Below the pieces are notes generated by a model, which searched no databases, was not told where the DNA came from, and was given only the letters and a program-made list of their open reading frames with translations. DNA of 64,000 bases from Lunularia cruciata (lineage: Eukaryota; Streptophyta; Marchantiopsida; Lunulariales; Lunulariaceae), in NCBI GenBank assembly GCA_948567375.1, contig OX419761.1, forward strand, positions 61,045,089 to 61,109,088, read 5' to 3'. The first letter of the stretch is position 1, and every line of letters begins with the position of its first letter. The position numbers were made by a program, and so were the translations under genes. Shown here piece by piece: positions 10,016 through 21,500 of this stretch.

Positions 10016-11056
10016 AAGAACTAACTCAGTAGTTTTCGTAAGCTATCAAGAGTTCGTGTATCCGTCCGAGCATTTCTTCTTCCTTCATCTTCCCTAGACA
10101 CTACTGCAGGCAAGACGGATACGATAGTCAAGGCTGACCTAAGAGACACTTCAGTACGGCATCATAGACGCAGGCCTTTCCAGAAAAGACGATCTTAGAA
10201 TATGTCCATCAAAAACGGCTCAAGCGTTGCAGTATGCGTATAGTGTAGTGTAGCGTTTCGTTGTCGTTTGTCGCGATTCCAACCTTTGCTATGGGTATCT
10301 GTGAGCCAGGTGGCCGAAGAGCGTAGGCAATCGTAATTCATTGGTAAGGACATCAGCGAACGAAAAGGGCGTAGAAAACACGAAGGATGGCCGTACAAGG
10401 GTGAGACAAAATAGGTATAACTCTAAGGACTTCAGCTAGTGGCTTCAATAGCGTGCCAAACTGGGCGGCCCGTGAAAGTTTGGGAAGTTGAAGCAGGGGA
10501 TCATTCATTGAAGTGCATACATCCTTTTATATTCCTTGATTCGTTTGCAGACCTTGAAGAAAAGGCGAGAAAAATGTAGCTCAACTTATGGGGAGAATCA
10601 AAGTTCTCCGTGGTGGCGGCTAATAGTAGAGAATTATCTCCGGCGAATTACCTGGTGCTGTGTACTACTGAACGAAGCAGTGTAGTTTCCAATGTCGCAG
10701 ACGCCTCAGTCACTTTCACAGCTTGTCCTGTTTAATGTTGGTGCACTGCTGGAGACAGCTATGGTTTAAATGCAGAAATCAGTTCATTCTCTGACTTCGC
10801 CACCTTGCTCATTGTGGACTTGTTTCTCTGAAGTATAGAGCTTGTCTACCAACAAACTTAAAGGGAGTACCTCAAGTTGCGAGGTCTCCGTGGATAAGTT
10901 GTACGCTGGTCGAAGCTCAATGATCGTTTTATGTCGGCATCGAGCTAGGAGAGGACCTCCATATTCAGTCATTAGCTGTGTTTTTGAAGCCATCAGTCAG
11001 TCGGATTGAACTGCGCACAAACTGCAAGCAGTGGCGTGCAAGAACGAGTGGTCACA
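10016..11056 (+). other. Upstream region and 5' leader of the CAT gene
   Basis: Less AT-rich than the flanking repeats. I see no repeat family and no supported open frame; short minus-strand frames are unsupported. An ATG at 11006 is in frame with the CAT coding sequence and could add 17 residues, but the start at 11057 fits family N-termini better. No TATA box or transcription start can be placed with confidence. Confidence 0.5.
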
Positions 11057-14000
11057 ATGGGGAGGTTCTTACCTGAGGAATCTTTCCGGAACTTCAAAGC
11101 TTACCGGCTAGCACTCTCACACACTCCCCAGAGATTTCGACAACGCCTATTTGCGAGATCGTCTGTTTCAGAAGAAACAGGGGAGCTTGTAAAGCGAAGC
11201 GGAGGGGGCCTGAAGAAGAATCTCACATGGTGGGATCTGATGTGGTTCACAATTGGCGCAGTCATTGGTGCGGGCGTCTTTGTTCTTACCGGTCAAGAAG
11301 CTCATGAAACAGCAGGTCCTGCTATCATCCTCTCATACGCGGCTGCAGGTTTTGCGGCCTTGCTCGCTGTCTTCTGCTACACAGAGTTCGCATGTGAGAT
11401 TCCTGTAGCAGGTCAGTCCCGCTTTCATCCCTGTCAGGATTGCCAAATTCGCTTTATGCATAGACCGTCAGTGTGAAATCTGTTCTGACAGTAATTATCG
11501 TGGTAAATTTCCGCTCTGTCGTAAATTTGTGATCTAACATTCAAAGTGTGTTCTACTCAACATGCGTCTTGATACCCCATTATTGTACCTTTATAACTCA
11601 TGATCCTATTAGAGGCCGTGAACATGTTCAATGGAGAGTTTCGCAAAACCTCGAGTTCCGGGCCATGTGCAGAGGTTGTAAGCTGTTCAATTTGTGATCG
11701 TAGAGATCCTTTTTCATCGTGAACAGTAAGTTCCCGGTTGGGCCGATATCAAATAATGCTTTGTAACTGTCACTTAGTGCTAAGCCATAGAGTAATACCC
11801 TGATACGACTACTCTAGTGAATTACCGGGCATGAATCGCAGAAGCCTATGTGCTCGTGTGCACCCTATGTTCGTTAGTTGTTAGCTTGTCAGATTCCGGC
11901 TGGATCTGCGGAAATTACTTTAGACTCCAGATTGTCGTTTTCTGTCTAGGATTTGTTCCCGGATCCATTCACGTCAGAAGCGGACGGGGATAAAGCGTTG
12001 TCGTGGCCTGCCCTGGATTAGTGCGATGGAGGGAAGTCTTTTATTAGTTCTAGTTCATGTGTCTGACTTGAACAAGGCCATTTCGTATCGTTTTAAGTAA
12101 AGTGATGCTGTGCTGAAAGGTCAGATCATCCCCGTACCTGGGGAATTCGGACTAGGAGCACCTTCAAAAGTTCAGAGACCCACCATAGAGGCCTTCTGCA
12201 AAGTATTTATGCTATAATCTCCGTTTGTGCTTGAGTTCTATGTGATCTTTCTATCTTATATTTTGAGTCTCTCAGTATCAACATCAAGAGCAATGGCGTT
12301 GCCTATGCACAATTTCGGTCTTAGTCATTCGCTTGATGCAAAAGTCACTCGGTACAGCGTTGCGGTCGCGACATTATCACTGACAGCATTTGCGGCTCTA
12401 TGGCATTATGAAAATTTACTGCCTTTCCTCGAATCCAACTAAGCATTTTCGCAGTTTGAGAAAACAATTCTACGACTTATATATTTCAGTTTAGCGGCCC
12501 TCCACTTTTCCTAAACGAATTGTGATGTTTTTATTTCGACTGATTGTAGTCCAAAGATTGGTAATTGCTAATGAGTGAAGCTGTAAAGGGGGTTATTTAT
12601 GAAAATGGACAAAATATTGACAACTTCTACGAGGTTGGAAAACAGGGCTAGAATCACATTTCAGGAATGACACCATGTGAGTCTGGGTTCTCACACCATA
12701 CGTGCCTGACAAAAATGTTCGGGTGACTGACAGGAGGATCCTTTGCCTACTTGAGAGTGGAGCTCGGAGATTTTGTAGCCTTCATTGGAGCTGGCAATAT
12801 TATCCTTGAGTATATTATAGGAGGAGCTGCTGTTGCCCGAGCGTGGACCGATTACTTCACTGCATTGATCGACAAACAGCCGGACGACTTGCGGATTCAC
12901 ACAGGTTTAGCCCACAACTACAATATGCTGGACCCTATCGCCGTCGGGGTGCTGATAGTTACGATGTGTATTGCTATCTACAGCACCAAGGGCACTTCTA
13001 TCCTCAACTGGATTGCTTCAATCGTCAACATGGCTATCATATTATTTATCATCATCGCCGGACTCAGGCATGCAGAACCCGAAAATTACAGACCCTTCAG
13101 TCCTTTTGGCGCCCACGGCATGTTCAAAGCAGCTTCGGTGCTCTTCTTTGCATACTTGGGGTTCGATGCTATTTCAACTATGGCGGAAGAAACGAATGAC
13201 CCGGGAAGAGACATTCCAATTGGACTAGTTTCAGCCATGCTCATAACCACCGTTGTCTACTGTCTCATGGCTTTGACCCTTTGTCTCATGGTACCTTATG
13301 AGCAAATTAACTCGAGCGCAGGTTTCTCTTATGCTTTCGAGTCCGTCGGGATGAAGTGGGCCAAATATGTAGTGGCGCTGGGTGCATTGAAGGGTATGAC
13401 CACGGTGATTCTTGTCAGCAACATCGGGCAGGCGCGCTACATAACGCATATTGCTCGGACGCATATGATTCCCTCATTCTTCGCGAAAGTAAATAGCTGG
13501 ACCCAAACTCCAATCAATGCCACGGTGGCCATGATTTTGGCCACCTGCGTGGTGGCCTTCTTCTCGGATTTGTCGGTTCTGGGCAATCTTCTCTCTGTGA
13601 GCACGCTGGTTATCTTCTCTTTGGTGGCCCTTGCCCTTCTAGTTCGGCGACATTACGATCCCGTGCAAACCACCGCACAAGAATCCAGAATCTTCCTCAT
13701 CTCCTTGATGGTCCTTATTGCCGCTTCGGTAGGAATTGCTGGCTATTGGGCTTCCACTACCGAAGAAAATAAAGGATGGGTAGGGTACTGTATTGCAGTG
13801 CCCATCTGGTTTTCAGCTACTCTAGCCATCCAGCTCTTCTGTCCACAGCGCCGGAAACCAAAAGTTTGGGGTGTGCCGTTTGTGCCGTGGATTCCATCTC
13901 TGACTATCGCGTTCAATTTCTTCCTTTTGGGTTCTTTGGACAAAGACTCCTTCATCCGCTTTGCAATCTGGACGGGTGTTATACTACTTTACTATTTCTT

Positions 14001-14154
14001 CTTCGGACTGCATGCTTCTTACGATGCCGCAGCAGACCACAAACAGGCAGTGGAGCCCTACAGTGAGGACCACGTGGAGGGCCTTGGGGACCTGAAGGCA
14101 AAACAGACTCAGCCTAGAGACGAAGATAACAAACAGATGGCAATCGGGCCTTGA
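11057..14154 (+). CDS. Cationic amino acid transporter (CAT family, APC superfamily), two exons
   Basis: A proton-coupled importer of basic and other amino acids in a plant membrane. The predicted CDS is join(11057..11411, 12734..14154), 591 residues, the usual CAT length. Exon 1 carries the family N-terminus (FLPEESF), TWWDLMWF and the first membrane segment GAVIGAGVFVLTG. The splice recreates the conserved AGGSFAYLRVELGDF across a phase-1 intron. Exon 2 has GNIILEYIIGGAAVAR, DPIAVGV, LFFAYLGFDAISTMAEET, NPGRDIPIG (here DPGRDIPIG), GMTTVILVSNIGQARY and VPFVPWIPS. The many hydrophobic stretches fit about 14 membrane segments. The closest Arabidopsis group by eye is CAT1/CAT5/CAT8, recognised from FLPEESF and GIGAVIGAG-like motifs. 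No frame disruption is seen. The plasma membrane is the likely location, by family. The paralogue within the family is not certain. Confidence 0.95.
11412..12733 (+). other. Intron of the CAT gene
   Basis: A 1322-bp intron with GTCAGT at the 5' site and CTGACAG at the 3' site (phase 1, after the first base of a Gly codon). Joining restores the family block VAGGSFAYLRVE. I see no transposon or RNA gene inside; a 71-codon frame at 12227-12442 has no support. Confidence 0.93.
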
Positions 14155-14544
14155 GTAGCAAACTTTGTTGAATGATGCATGGTAATGATGCAAACAGAGT
14201 TCTCGTGATTGAGTTGTTAATAGCTGGAGTATTTACAACGGTCACCAACCACTTCCACTTCCAAGCCCGCGTTCTCGGGTTCATAACCTTCTTTCTCTCG
14301 TGGAAGTATATGCAGGTCGAGCATGTCTAGCTTGAGCTTTGTTCATGTTATTTCTTTCCTGTTCATGATTAGTTACAGCTCGGAATATTCTTCAATTTAC
14401 CCTTCTATACGTTATAGATTCCTGTCCCGTGCCTTCGTCTCTCGCCTCTACGGCCTCCGGGGAGTGGTGGATATTATTTATTACTTCCTTATCACACGTC
14501 TACTTTGTAACAAGGGCGATAACAAGGGCGATAACAAGGGCTTA
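14155..14544. other. 3' flank of the CAT gene with a 12-bp tandem repeat
   Basis: No gene is seen. Near 14509-14540 AACAAGGGCGAT is repeated nearly three times head to tail, directly abutting the left (3') end of non-LTR copy A. It could be the simple-repeat tail of that element or a tandem expansion at its junction. Confidence 0.6.
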
Positions 14545-15795
14545 GCAGAAAAATGGAGGATGGGAAGACCCCATCAAAGCCGCACAAGGGAGAGATGAAG
14601 AGGTAAAATGGGGCTAAGCCCCAGTAGAGTCCATAGGAGAAATCTGCTCTATTGCATTTAAGAAATTGGGCTATGCAGGTCATGTGATCTACAAACAGTG
14701 GGAGTATCCAAAGAACCATCCTCTAGTGTTATTGTTCTCTTATGGATTGCAATTGCCATTACCTTATGAAAATTAATGAATACATATTATCTAAAATATA
14801 TAATAAAATATGAGAGTGAGAGTGGTATCTTTTGTTTCTAATATGATAAGTTCTTGCACTTTTTTCAATAAATGTGTCACCCTTTTCAACAAATGTGTTG
14901 AACGTCATGTCCATTGTTCCAAACAACTCCAAGGTTTGAAGAACAAAGAGATGATTTTGTTGTATGCCTTTATATTTGAAGATCTTATGACCTGTTGTAT
15001 TCCTTGTTCATCTAAGGGGATGTGTAATCACTCCCTTTGAAATTGTTTCTCGTGTAGGGTTTGCAATCATGACATCCATTATTATCATTTGATCATCTTG
15101 ATGCAAATATAAATTTGCATTTACATGTGTCATCTGCAGAGCATACATATACTCTTTCCAAGCCAAATATCCTCTTTCTTGTGCCATAGCAAGCACTATG
15201 TCCCTAATAGCATCATGCATAATTATCCTTTGTCCTCCAAAAGGACACTATCATATATCACGTTGTTGCATCTAATGGTGAACCACACTCACAAGTGAGT
15301 AATGAAGATATAAATGGGTGGACCAAACTTAGGCAAAACTTCATTGTTGCAGAGAAAGTAATTAGTGCAAGTCGAATGCCCTAATGCACCGTCGAGCTAG
15401 GATCCAAGAGCATGCACTCTTGTTGGAGCAAGAGCAAAGACGGGCTCTAGTAGCATGAGGAATGGACAAGTCAACTAAAAGAGAATATAGCTTATGTTCA
15501 CATTATTACTCCATCAAGAAAGACTGTAAACCTCTTGTCCAATCTGACGATAATGAAGCAAAAGATGGAGAGTCCTCTCGTGCCCATGAGGATAGACTAT
15601 CTCTCGTCGTGCACAATAACATCTGGAGAAACAAGGATCCTCCCTCCACCTTTGTCTCTAAAACCTACCTATCAACAACCACAAAACAAGAAGAAAGTAG
15701 GGGTGCCAAGAGAGCACAATACCCAAAACCACTATAGGTGTAGTCTCCTCCATAAATAGCAAGCCAACCCCACCACACGAGATTGGCAGAGCCAT

Positions 15796-16330
15796 CTATT
15801 TATGTGCCAAATCCACTATCATACACCCAAATGTCCTTGGTCCAATAATATCACCAAAGACTCTTATAATCTTCCTATCAAAATCTCTTGGACTCAATAG
15901 GAAGGACAAGGAGGAAGGAACTATACAAATGAGGTAGGACGGTTGACAAGCAATACTAGAAGGACGGTTGACAAGCAATACTAGAAGGATGGTTGACAAG
16001 CAATACTAGAGGAGAGTATACCAAATGCCACTTATGGATCTTCGAGCAATGGAAGGTCATTCACATGGAGAACGTCCTCTACAAGGGCAACTTCTAAGAA
16101 GTGTGTGACAAAATCCTTGGATCCTACTAGCACTCCAAGAATACATAGTCCATATGTAGATGTGATACACCACTCTGGAAGCTCAAGGTAGGGAGGAATA
16201 CCTAAAGAGGACCATGCCTTGCACTTTGACACCTTGACACTCAAGCCTACTAGATGTAACTTGGTAGTCAAGTAGTCAAAAGCTTGCCTAATCTAATCTA
16301 CATGGCCCACAATGTGTGTATCATCTTCCA
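15796..16330 (-). pseudogene. RT palm-to-thumb remnant of copy A
   Basis: Two adjacent open stretches in this interval carry the RT end. The upstream one has EDDTHIVGHVD, KLHLVGLSVKVSKCKAWSSLG and YGLCILGVLVGSKDFVTHFL. The downstream one has LLSPRDFDRKIIRVFGD and GPRTFGCMIVDLAHK. The Asp-Asp pair of the active site is present here, whereas copy B has Tyr-Asp. A triple 25-bp repeat and the 16032 boundary interrupt the frame. Confidence 0.6.
15936..16010. repeat. Three tandem 25-bp units in copy A
   Basis: AGGACGGTTGACAAGCAATACTAGA is present three times in direct succession (15936, 15961, 15986; the third with one change). Copy B and copy C have a single unit at the equivalent place, so this expansion happened after A and B separated. 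The unit length is not a multiple of three. Confidence 0.95.
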
Positions 16331-16590
16331 AGGAGGGAAATATACAACCTGGCATGGTCAAAGTAGTAGATAGGAGAGCCTTAAAGTGAGCCATGGAAAA
16401 ATAAGGATCTCCTTGACGTGTACCCACAACTGACTCCAAGATGGTGACTCCCTCTTATGAACCATCATGTTGGTAGTAAAGGGAAGCAGGAGAGCCATAA
16501 AAAGACCGCATAAAAGGAATAAGACTCATCAATGGTCCACCAGCCTATCTTAGCTCTCTAAAGATGGATGCCCATGAGACATTATTAAAA

Positions 16591-16643
16591 TCATTCTCAA
16601 CATCCACTTGTAGGGTCATCCTACAAGTGGATGTTGAGAATGA
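16591..16643. repeat. Perfect 24-bp inverted repeat with 5-bp loop
   Basis: The left arm 16591-16614 (begins TCATTCTCAACATCC) and right arm 16620-16643 are exact reverse complements with GTCAT between. Copy B has only the left arm at the equivalent place, so the right arm is a secondary templated copy. Confidence 0.95.
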
Positions 16644-16759
16644 TTTGGATGGATATCTAGGAGTGCCCTAATGCCTAGAGATATAGACTCACATCCTCTA
16701 GGTGTAGCTACTCCAAAATGATATAGACTGAGGTGCTATCAAAAGTGAGAACAATGTTG

Positions 16760-17130
16760 AAGGACAATGGTGTGGCTGACCAAATGCAAAAAGATATCTC
16801 CAATAGCAATCGGTCTAATGCCCCCATGTCCTTCTCCATCGCAAGAAGTCAACTAGCACCTAGCACTTGACTAACAGACATATGAATGTCTCCTCTTGTT
16901 ACTACTGCAACCACGTGAAACAACTTGATAAAACCATTAGATGCAATGGTACGACTACCCAATGAAAAAAGATCTCTCCAACAACAATCGGCCTAATGCT
17001 CTTGTGTCTTTCTCCACCACAAGAAATTGTGGTGGAGAAACACCTAACTAATAAATATAGGAATGTCTCCCCTCACTACTGCTGTAGCCACTTGAAACAA
17101 CTCAATAAAACCACTAGAAGGATCATCTAC
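16760..17130. repeat. Diverged tandem duplication of about 185 bp in copy A
   Basis: 16760-16945 and 16946-17130 align along their length (shared TCTCCAA-AGCAATCGG, AGGAATGTCTCC and AAACAACT-ATAAAACCA blocks). Copy B has one unit (about 20705-20885). The second unit also contains a perfect 14-bp inverted repeat with a 4-bp loop at 17009-17040. Confidence 0.75.
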
Positions 17131-17397
17131 TTGAAAATAATCTCTAAGGTGCTCATGAACCATCCTTAACAAGCTTCTTGAGGAAAGGCAAGGGGTAGTG
17201 CACAATGCTTGGGCAAAAAGTGACCTATCAAGACATGAAGGCCGCTCAGGCTGATAATCTAAGACCTCTAGTAGTAGTCCTTCTATTGCTATAGGATGTA
17301 GTGAGCATAAGGAAGAGATAGTCTCATCAGTAGGACTTGCCATAGACAAAGGATGTAGCACTTGTGCTGCTCTACTAAACTCTCTTGCCCTACCCAA
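17044..17397 (-). pseudogene. Upstream domain of the non-LTR RT polyprotein, copy A
   Basis: The 117-residue open stretch has LLRMVHEHLRDYFQVDDPS and FIELFQVATAVVRGDIPIF. In related proteins, as I recall them, this segment directly precedes the RT fingers. It is the longest intact piece of the element in the window; copy B has the equivalent region broken (about 20830-21120). No catalytic residues are assigned. Confidence 0.5.
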
Positions 17398-18554
17398 GGT
17401 CCTACACTATCGTAATAGAGAGGACTCTATGGTATCCTATGGTGAAACTTGTCTCCTAAAATGTGTAGCCCTAATAGACTCCTCCTTAAGGGCCACCCAA
17501 TCCTCCGCTCAAAATCAACAAAATCTAACAGCCACTTCTCTATGCCTCGCACGTCTCCCTCTAGCATAATAAAGACACTATCAAGGGAGTAAGAGGAATA
17601 AGAACCATGCTAACTCGTCCAAGGGATCACATGCCAAACGATCAAGTGGTAAGCAAAAAGTTTGTCTAGCCTCATCATGGAGTGTGTGGGTAGCCTATGG
17701 AATAAACATGGACATGGAAAACTAGTCACAAATAACCCCAAAATGCAACCCACTTGAGAAGCTAACCACTCTCACAACTCAATCGATATCCTTGGAACGG
17801 TCAACAAAGGGATAAAAGAAGTGTGCATAATCCAGAGTGTCACTATTGTTGATGTGATTGCTTGCCTCACATAGGCATCCCAAGTGGTCCAATCATAGTC
17901 CTTCTATATTCTTCCCACATGGGTCTTTACCCCTTGCAAGGTAAAGCATCGGTGACACACTAAGCATGGTGTAGCCCAAGCCGCTCTAGACGGCCCCACA
18001 TGGGGAAGTGTAACCATCATTAGCACAAGAATAATGATAGTAAAACATGATGCTCCTTTCTATATCTTCCCGTACTTGCAAAACTGCAACCCCACACATC
18101 CCAACTCACATAAGAAAATACAATCTCTTCAAACCCTAAAAACTATAGACTCTCGTAATTTTCAATTTCCATCTCCAAACTAAATATTCATTGAACTTAA
18201 TCATGAAAACCAAGAGATTAGAAATGAAAATTCTCAGCCCATCACTTTCAATGTGTAATGATCTATCTAAACCTAAAAAACTGAAATATCTTTATAACTT
18301 TCTACTCAATTTTCCATAGTCTTCAATCTAGGTACCAATGGAACCAAAATTGAAAAACAAATAGAATCAACTATTCATTCAAGTGCTATATGCTAGGGAG
18401 CACTCAAAAAATATGAATCTTTCCTCTCATATCTCTCCCTCTCCTCTTCCATCTCCACCTTTTCCTGAACTCCTCCCAAACTACTCAAGAAGAAAAGATA
18501 CAATCTACTTAGGAATACAAACAATTTAGCAAAGGAGAAAGGGTGACCGCCAAG

Positions 18555-21500
18555 AAAACATGGAGGATGGGAAAACCTCATCAAGCATTACAAGGATGAG
18601 ACAACAAAGGTAAAATGGGGCTATGCCCCAACATGGTCTATATGTGAAATATGCCATACTATATCTAAGATATTTGAGCTATGCAAGTCATAAAATCTAT
18701 AAACAATTGGAGCATCCAAAGAAGTATTGTCTAGTGCAATTGCTCTCTTATGGATTGCACTTGCCATTGCTATCTATAGAGCAATGGATAAAAACTATCT
18801 AAAATATTATACAAAGTATAAGAGTGAGAGTGGTATCCCATGCACCTAACATGATAAGTTCTCTCACTCCTTGACAAATGTGTCAAATGTAATGTCCATT
18901 GCTTCATATAACTCCAAGTCTAGAGGAACAAAGAGGTGACCTCAATGCATACCCCTATACTTGGAGACCTTATGAGTTTTTGTTGCATTTCTTGCCCATC
19001 TAGGGAGATAGGTAATCATTCCTTCCAAAATTGTATCATATGTAGGGTTTGTAACCATGACATACGCTATTATCACTTGATCATCTTGGACCAAGTGTAA
19101 GTCTGCCCTAACATATGCTATCTACAAAGCATATGAATGCTCAATCCAAGCCAAGTATCCATTCTCTTGTGCCATAGCAAACACCATGTCTCTAAGCATC
19201 ATGCGTAGCTATCCTTTGTCCTCCAAAAGGACATCATGTCATATGGACCGTTGTTGTATCTAGTGTAGAATCACACTCACACAAGTGAGTAATGAAGATG
19301 AAGATGTGTGGACCAAACCTAGGCAAAACCTCATTGATGTAGAGAAAATAGTTGGTGCAAGTCAAAATGCCCTAATGTAGAGTTGAGCTAGGATCCAATA
19401 GCCAACACCCTTGCCAAAGCATGAGCAAAGATGTGCTCTAGTAGCATGAGGAATAGACGAGTCAACTAAGAGAGAATGTAGTGTATGTTGACATTATTGC
19501 TTGATCAAGGAAGATTGTAAACCTCTAGTCCAATCTGACAATAATGAAGCAAAAGATGGAAGGTCTCCGTGTGCCCGTGGGGATAGACTATCTCTCATCT
19601 ACCGCAATAATATTTGGAGAGAAAAAGATCCTCCGCCTATCACATAGTCTCCAAAATTGACCTACAACCACCACAAAATAAGAGGAAAGTAGGGGTGTCA
19701 AGAGAGCAAAACTACCAAAAAATGTTATATGTGCCATCTCCTCCATAAATAGCAAGCCAATCCCTCCACAAAAGATCAGTACAAATGTATGTTTATGTGC
19801 CAAATCTCCTATCACACACTCAAATGTCCTTGGTCCAATCATATCACCAAAGACTCCCATAATCCTCCTATCAAAGGTTGTTAGACATGATAGGAAGGTC
19901 AAGGAAGGAGGAATTATGCAGAGGAGGTAGGTCAGTTGACAAGCAATACTAAGGAGAGCATACCAAATGCCACATGTGGATCTCCTAGTAATGGAAGGTC
20001 ATCTACATGGAGAACATCCTCTGCAAGGGCAGCATCTAAGAAGCATGTGACAAAATCCTCGGATCCTACTAGCACTCCAAGAACATGTAGACCCTCTCTA
20101 GATGTGATACACCCCTTTGAAAATTAAAGCTGGAGAGGGATACCTAAAGGAGACCATGCCTTACACTTTGACACCTTGACTCTCAAGCCTACTAGATGTA
20201 GCTTGGTGATCAAGTGGTCTAAGGCCTGCCTAATCTGATCTACATGGCCCACAATGTGTGTATCGTATCCCAAGGAGGGAAATACACAACCTGGCATGGC
20301 CAAAATAGTAGATAAGAGAGCTCTAAAGTGAGCCATGGCAAATAAAAGTCCCCTTAAAGGATCTTCCTATTGTGTACCTATAGTTGACTCCAAGACGGTG
20401 GCTCCTTCCTATGAGCAATTGTGCTAGTAGTAAAGGGAAACAAGAGAGCCATAAAAAGACCATATAAACGGAATAAGACTCACCAAGGATCCACCAACCT
20501 CCCTTAGCTCTCTAAAGATGGATGTTCATGAGATGCTATTAAAAGCATTCTCAACATCCACATGTAAGACGACCCACTCTAGATAGATATCTAGGAGTGC
20601 GCTAATGCCTAAAGATATAGCCTCATATCCTTTAGGTGTAGCTACTCCAAACTGATATGGACTAAAGTATTGTCGGAAGTGAGAACAATACTAAAGGACA
20701 ATGGTGTGGTTGACTAAATGCAAAAAGATATCTCCAATAGCAATTGGTCTAATACCCTTGTGTCCTTTTCCATTGCAAGAAGTCAACTAGCACCTAACAC
20801 CTGACTAACAAACATAGGAATATCTCCTCTCATTATTGTTGCAGCCACCTAAAACAACTTGATAAAACCATTAGAAGGTTCATCTACATGAGAGCAATCT
20901 CTAATATGCTCATATACCATCCTTGACAAGCCTCCTAAGAAAAGGTGAGAGGTAGTGCACAATGCTTGTGCAAAAAGTGACCTATCAAGACATAAAGGAT
21001 GCTCAGGCTAATAATCTAAGACCTCTAGTGGTAATCCCTCTCCTGCCATATGATGTAGTGAGCATAGGGAAGAAATAGTCCCATCAGTAGGACTGGCCAT
21101 GGACAAAGGGTGTAGTGCTTTTGGCGCTCTACTAAACTCTCCCGCCTTACCCAATGTCTTACACTGTCATAATCGAGTGGACTTTGTGATATCCTGTGGC
21201 AAAATCTATATCCTAAGATGTGCAACCATAATAGACTTCTCCTATAGGGCCGCCCATCCTGGCTCAAAATTGACAAAATCTAGCAGTCACCTCTCTATGC
21301 CCCGCACATCTCCCTCTAGCATAACGAAGACAGCATCAAGGGAGTAAGAGGAATATGAACCATGCTAACTCGTCCAAGGGATCATATGCCAAATGATCAA
21401 GTGGTAGGCAAAAAGCTTGTCTAGCCTCATCATGAAATGTATGGTGTCACGCCATTTGTAGTGCCGCATCTAGATGCTCGGACACTGGAGTTCTAGTGAT

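Larger units (their letters stand above)
14545..18420 (-). mobile_element. Copy A of a non-LTR (LINE-type) reverse-transcriptase element, decayed
   Basis: Copies A and B align over nearly 4 kb. On the minus strand, A preserves an upstream domain (17044-17397; EHLRDYFQVDDPSSGF and VRGDIPIFIS), the RT catalytic region DDTHIVGHVD with an intact Asp-Asp pair near 16318-16329, KLHLVGLSVKVSKCKAWS and LGVLVGSKDFV. It also keeps a downstream block RKIIRVFGDIIGPRTFG (15796-15999). Such an RT with a KCKAW-type motif occurs, to my recollection, in predicted proteins of algae and seed-free plants. The lack of LTRs and of a protease or integrase supports a non-LTR type. Frames are broken many times. An endonuclease domain was not recognised. 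Confidence 0.65.

Noticed and set aside
12227-12442. Extra exon or gene inside the CAT intron
   Set aside because: The 71-codon frame has no similarity to CAT; the two-exon join already gives the complete family sequence.
15936-16010. CRISPR-like array
   Set aside because: Units are directly adjacent with no spacers, and the context is a plant retroelement.
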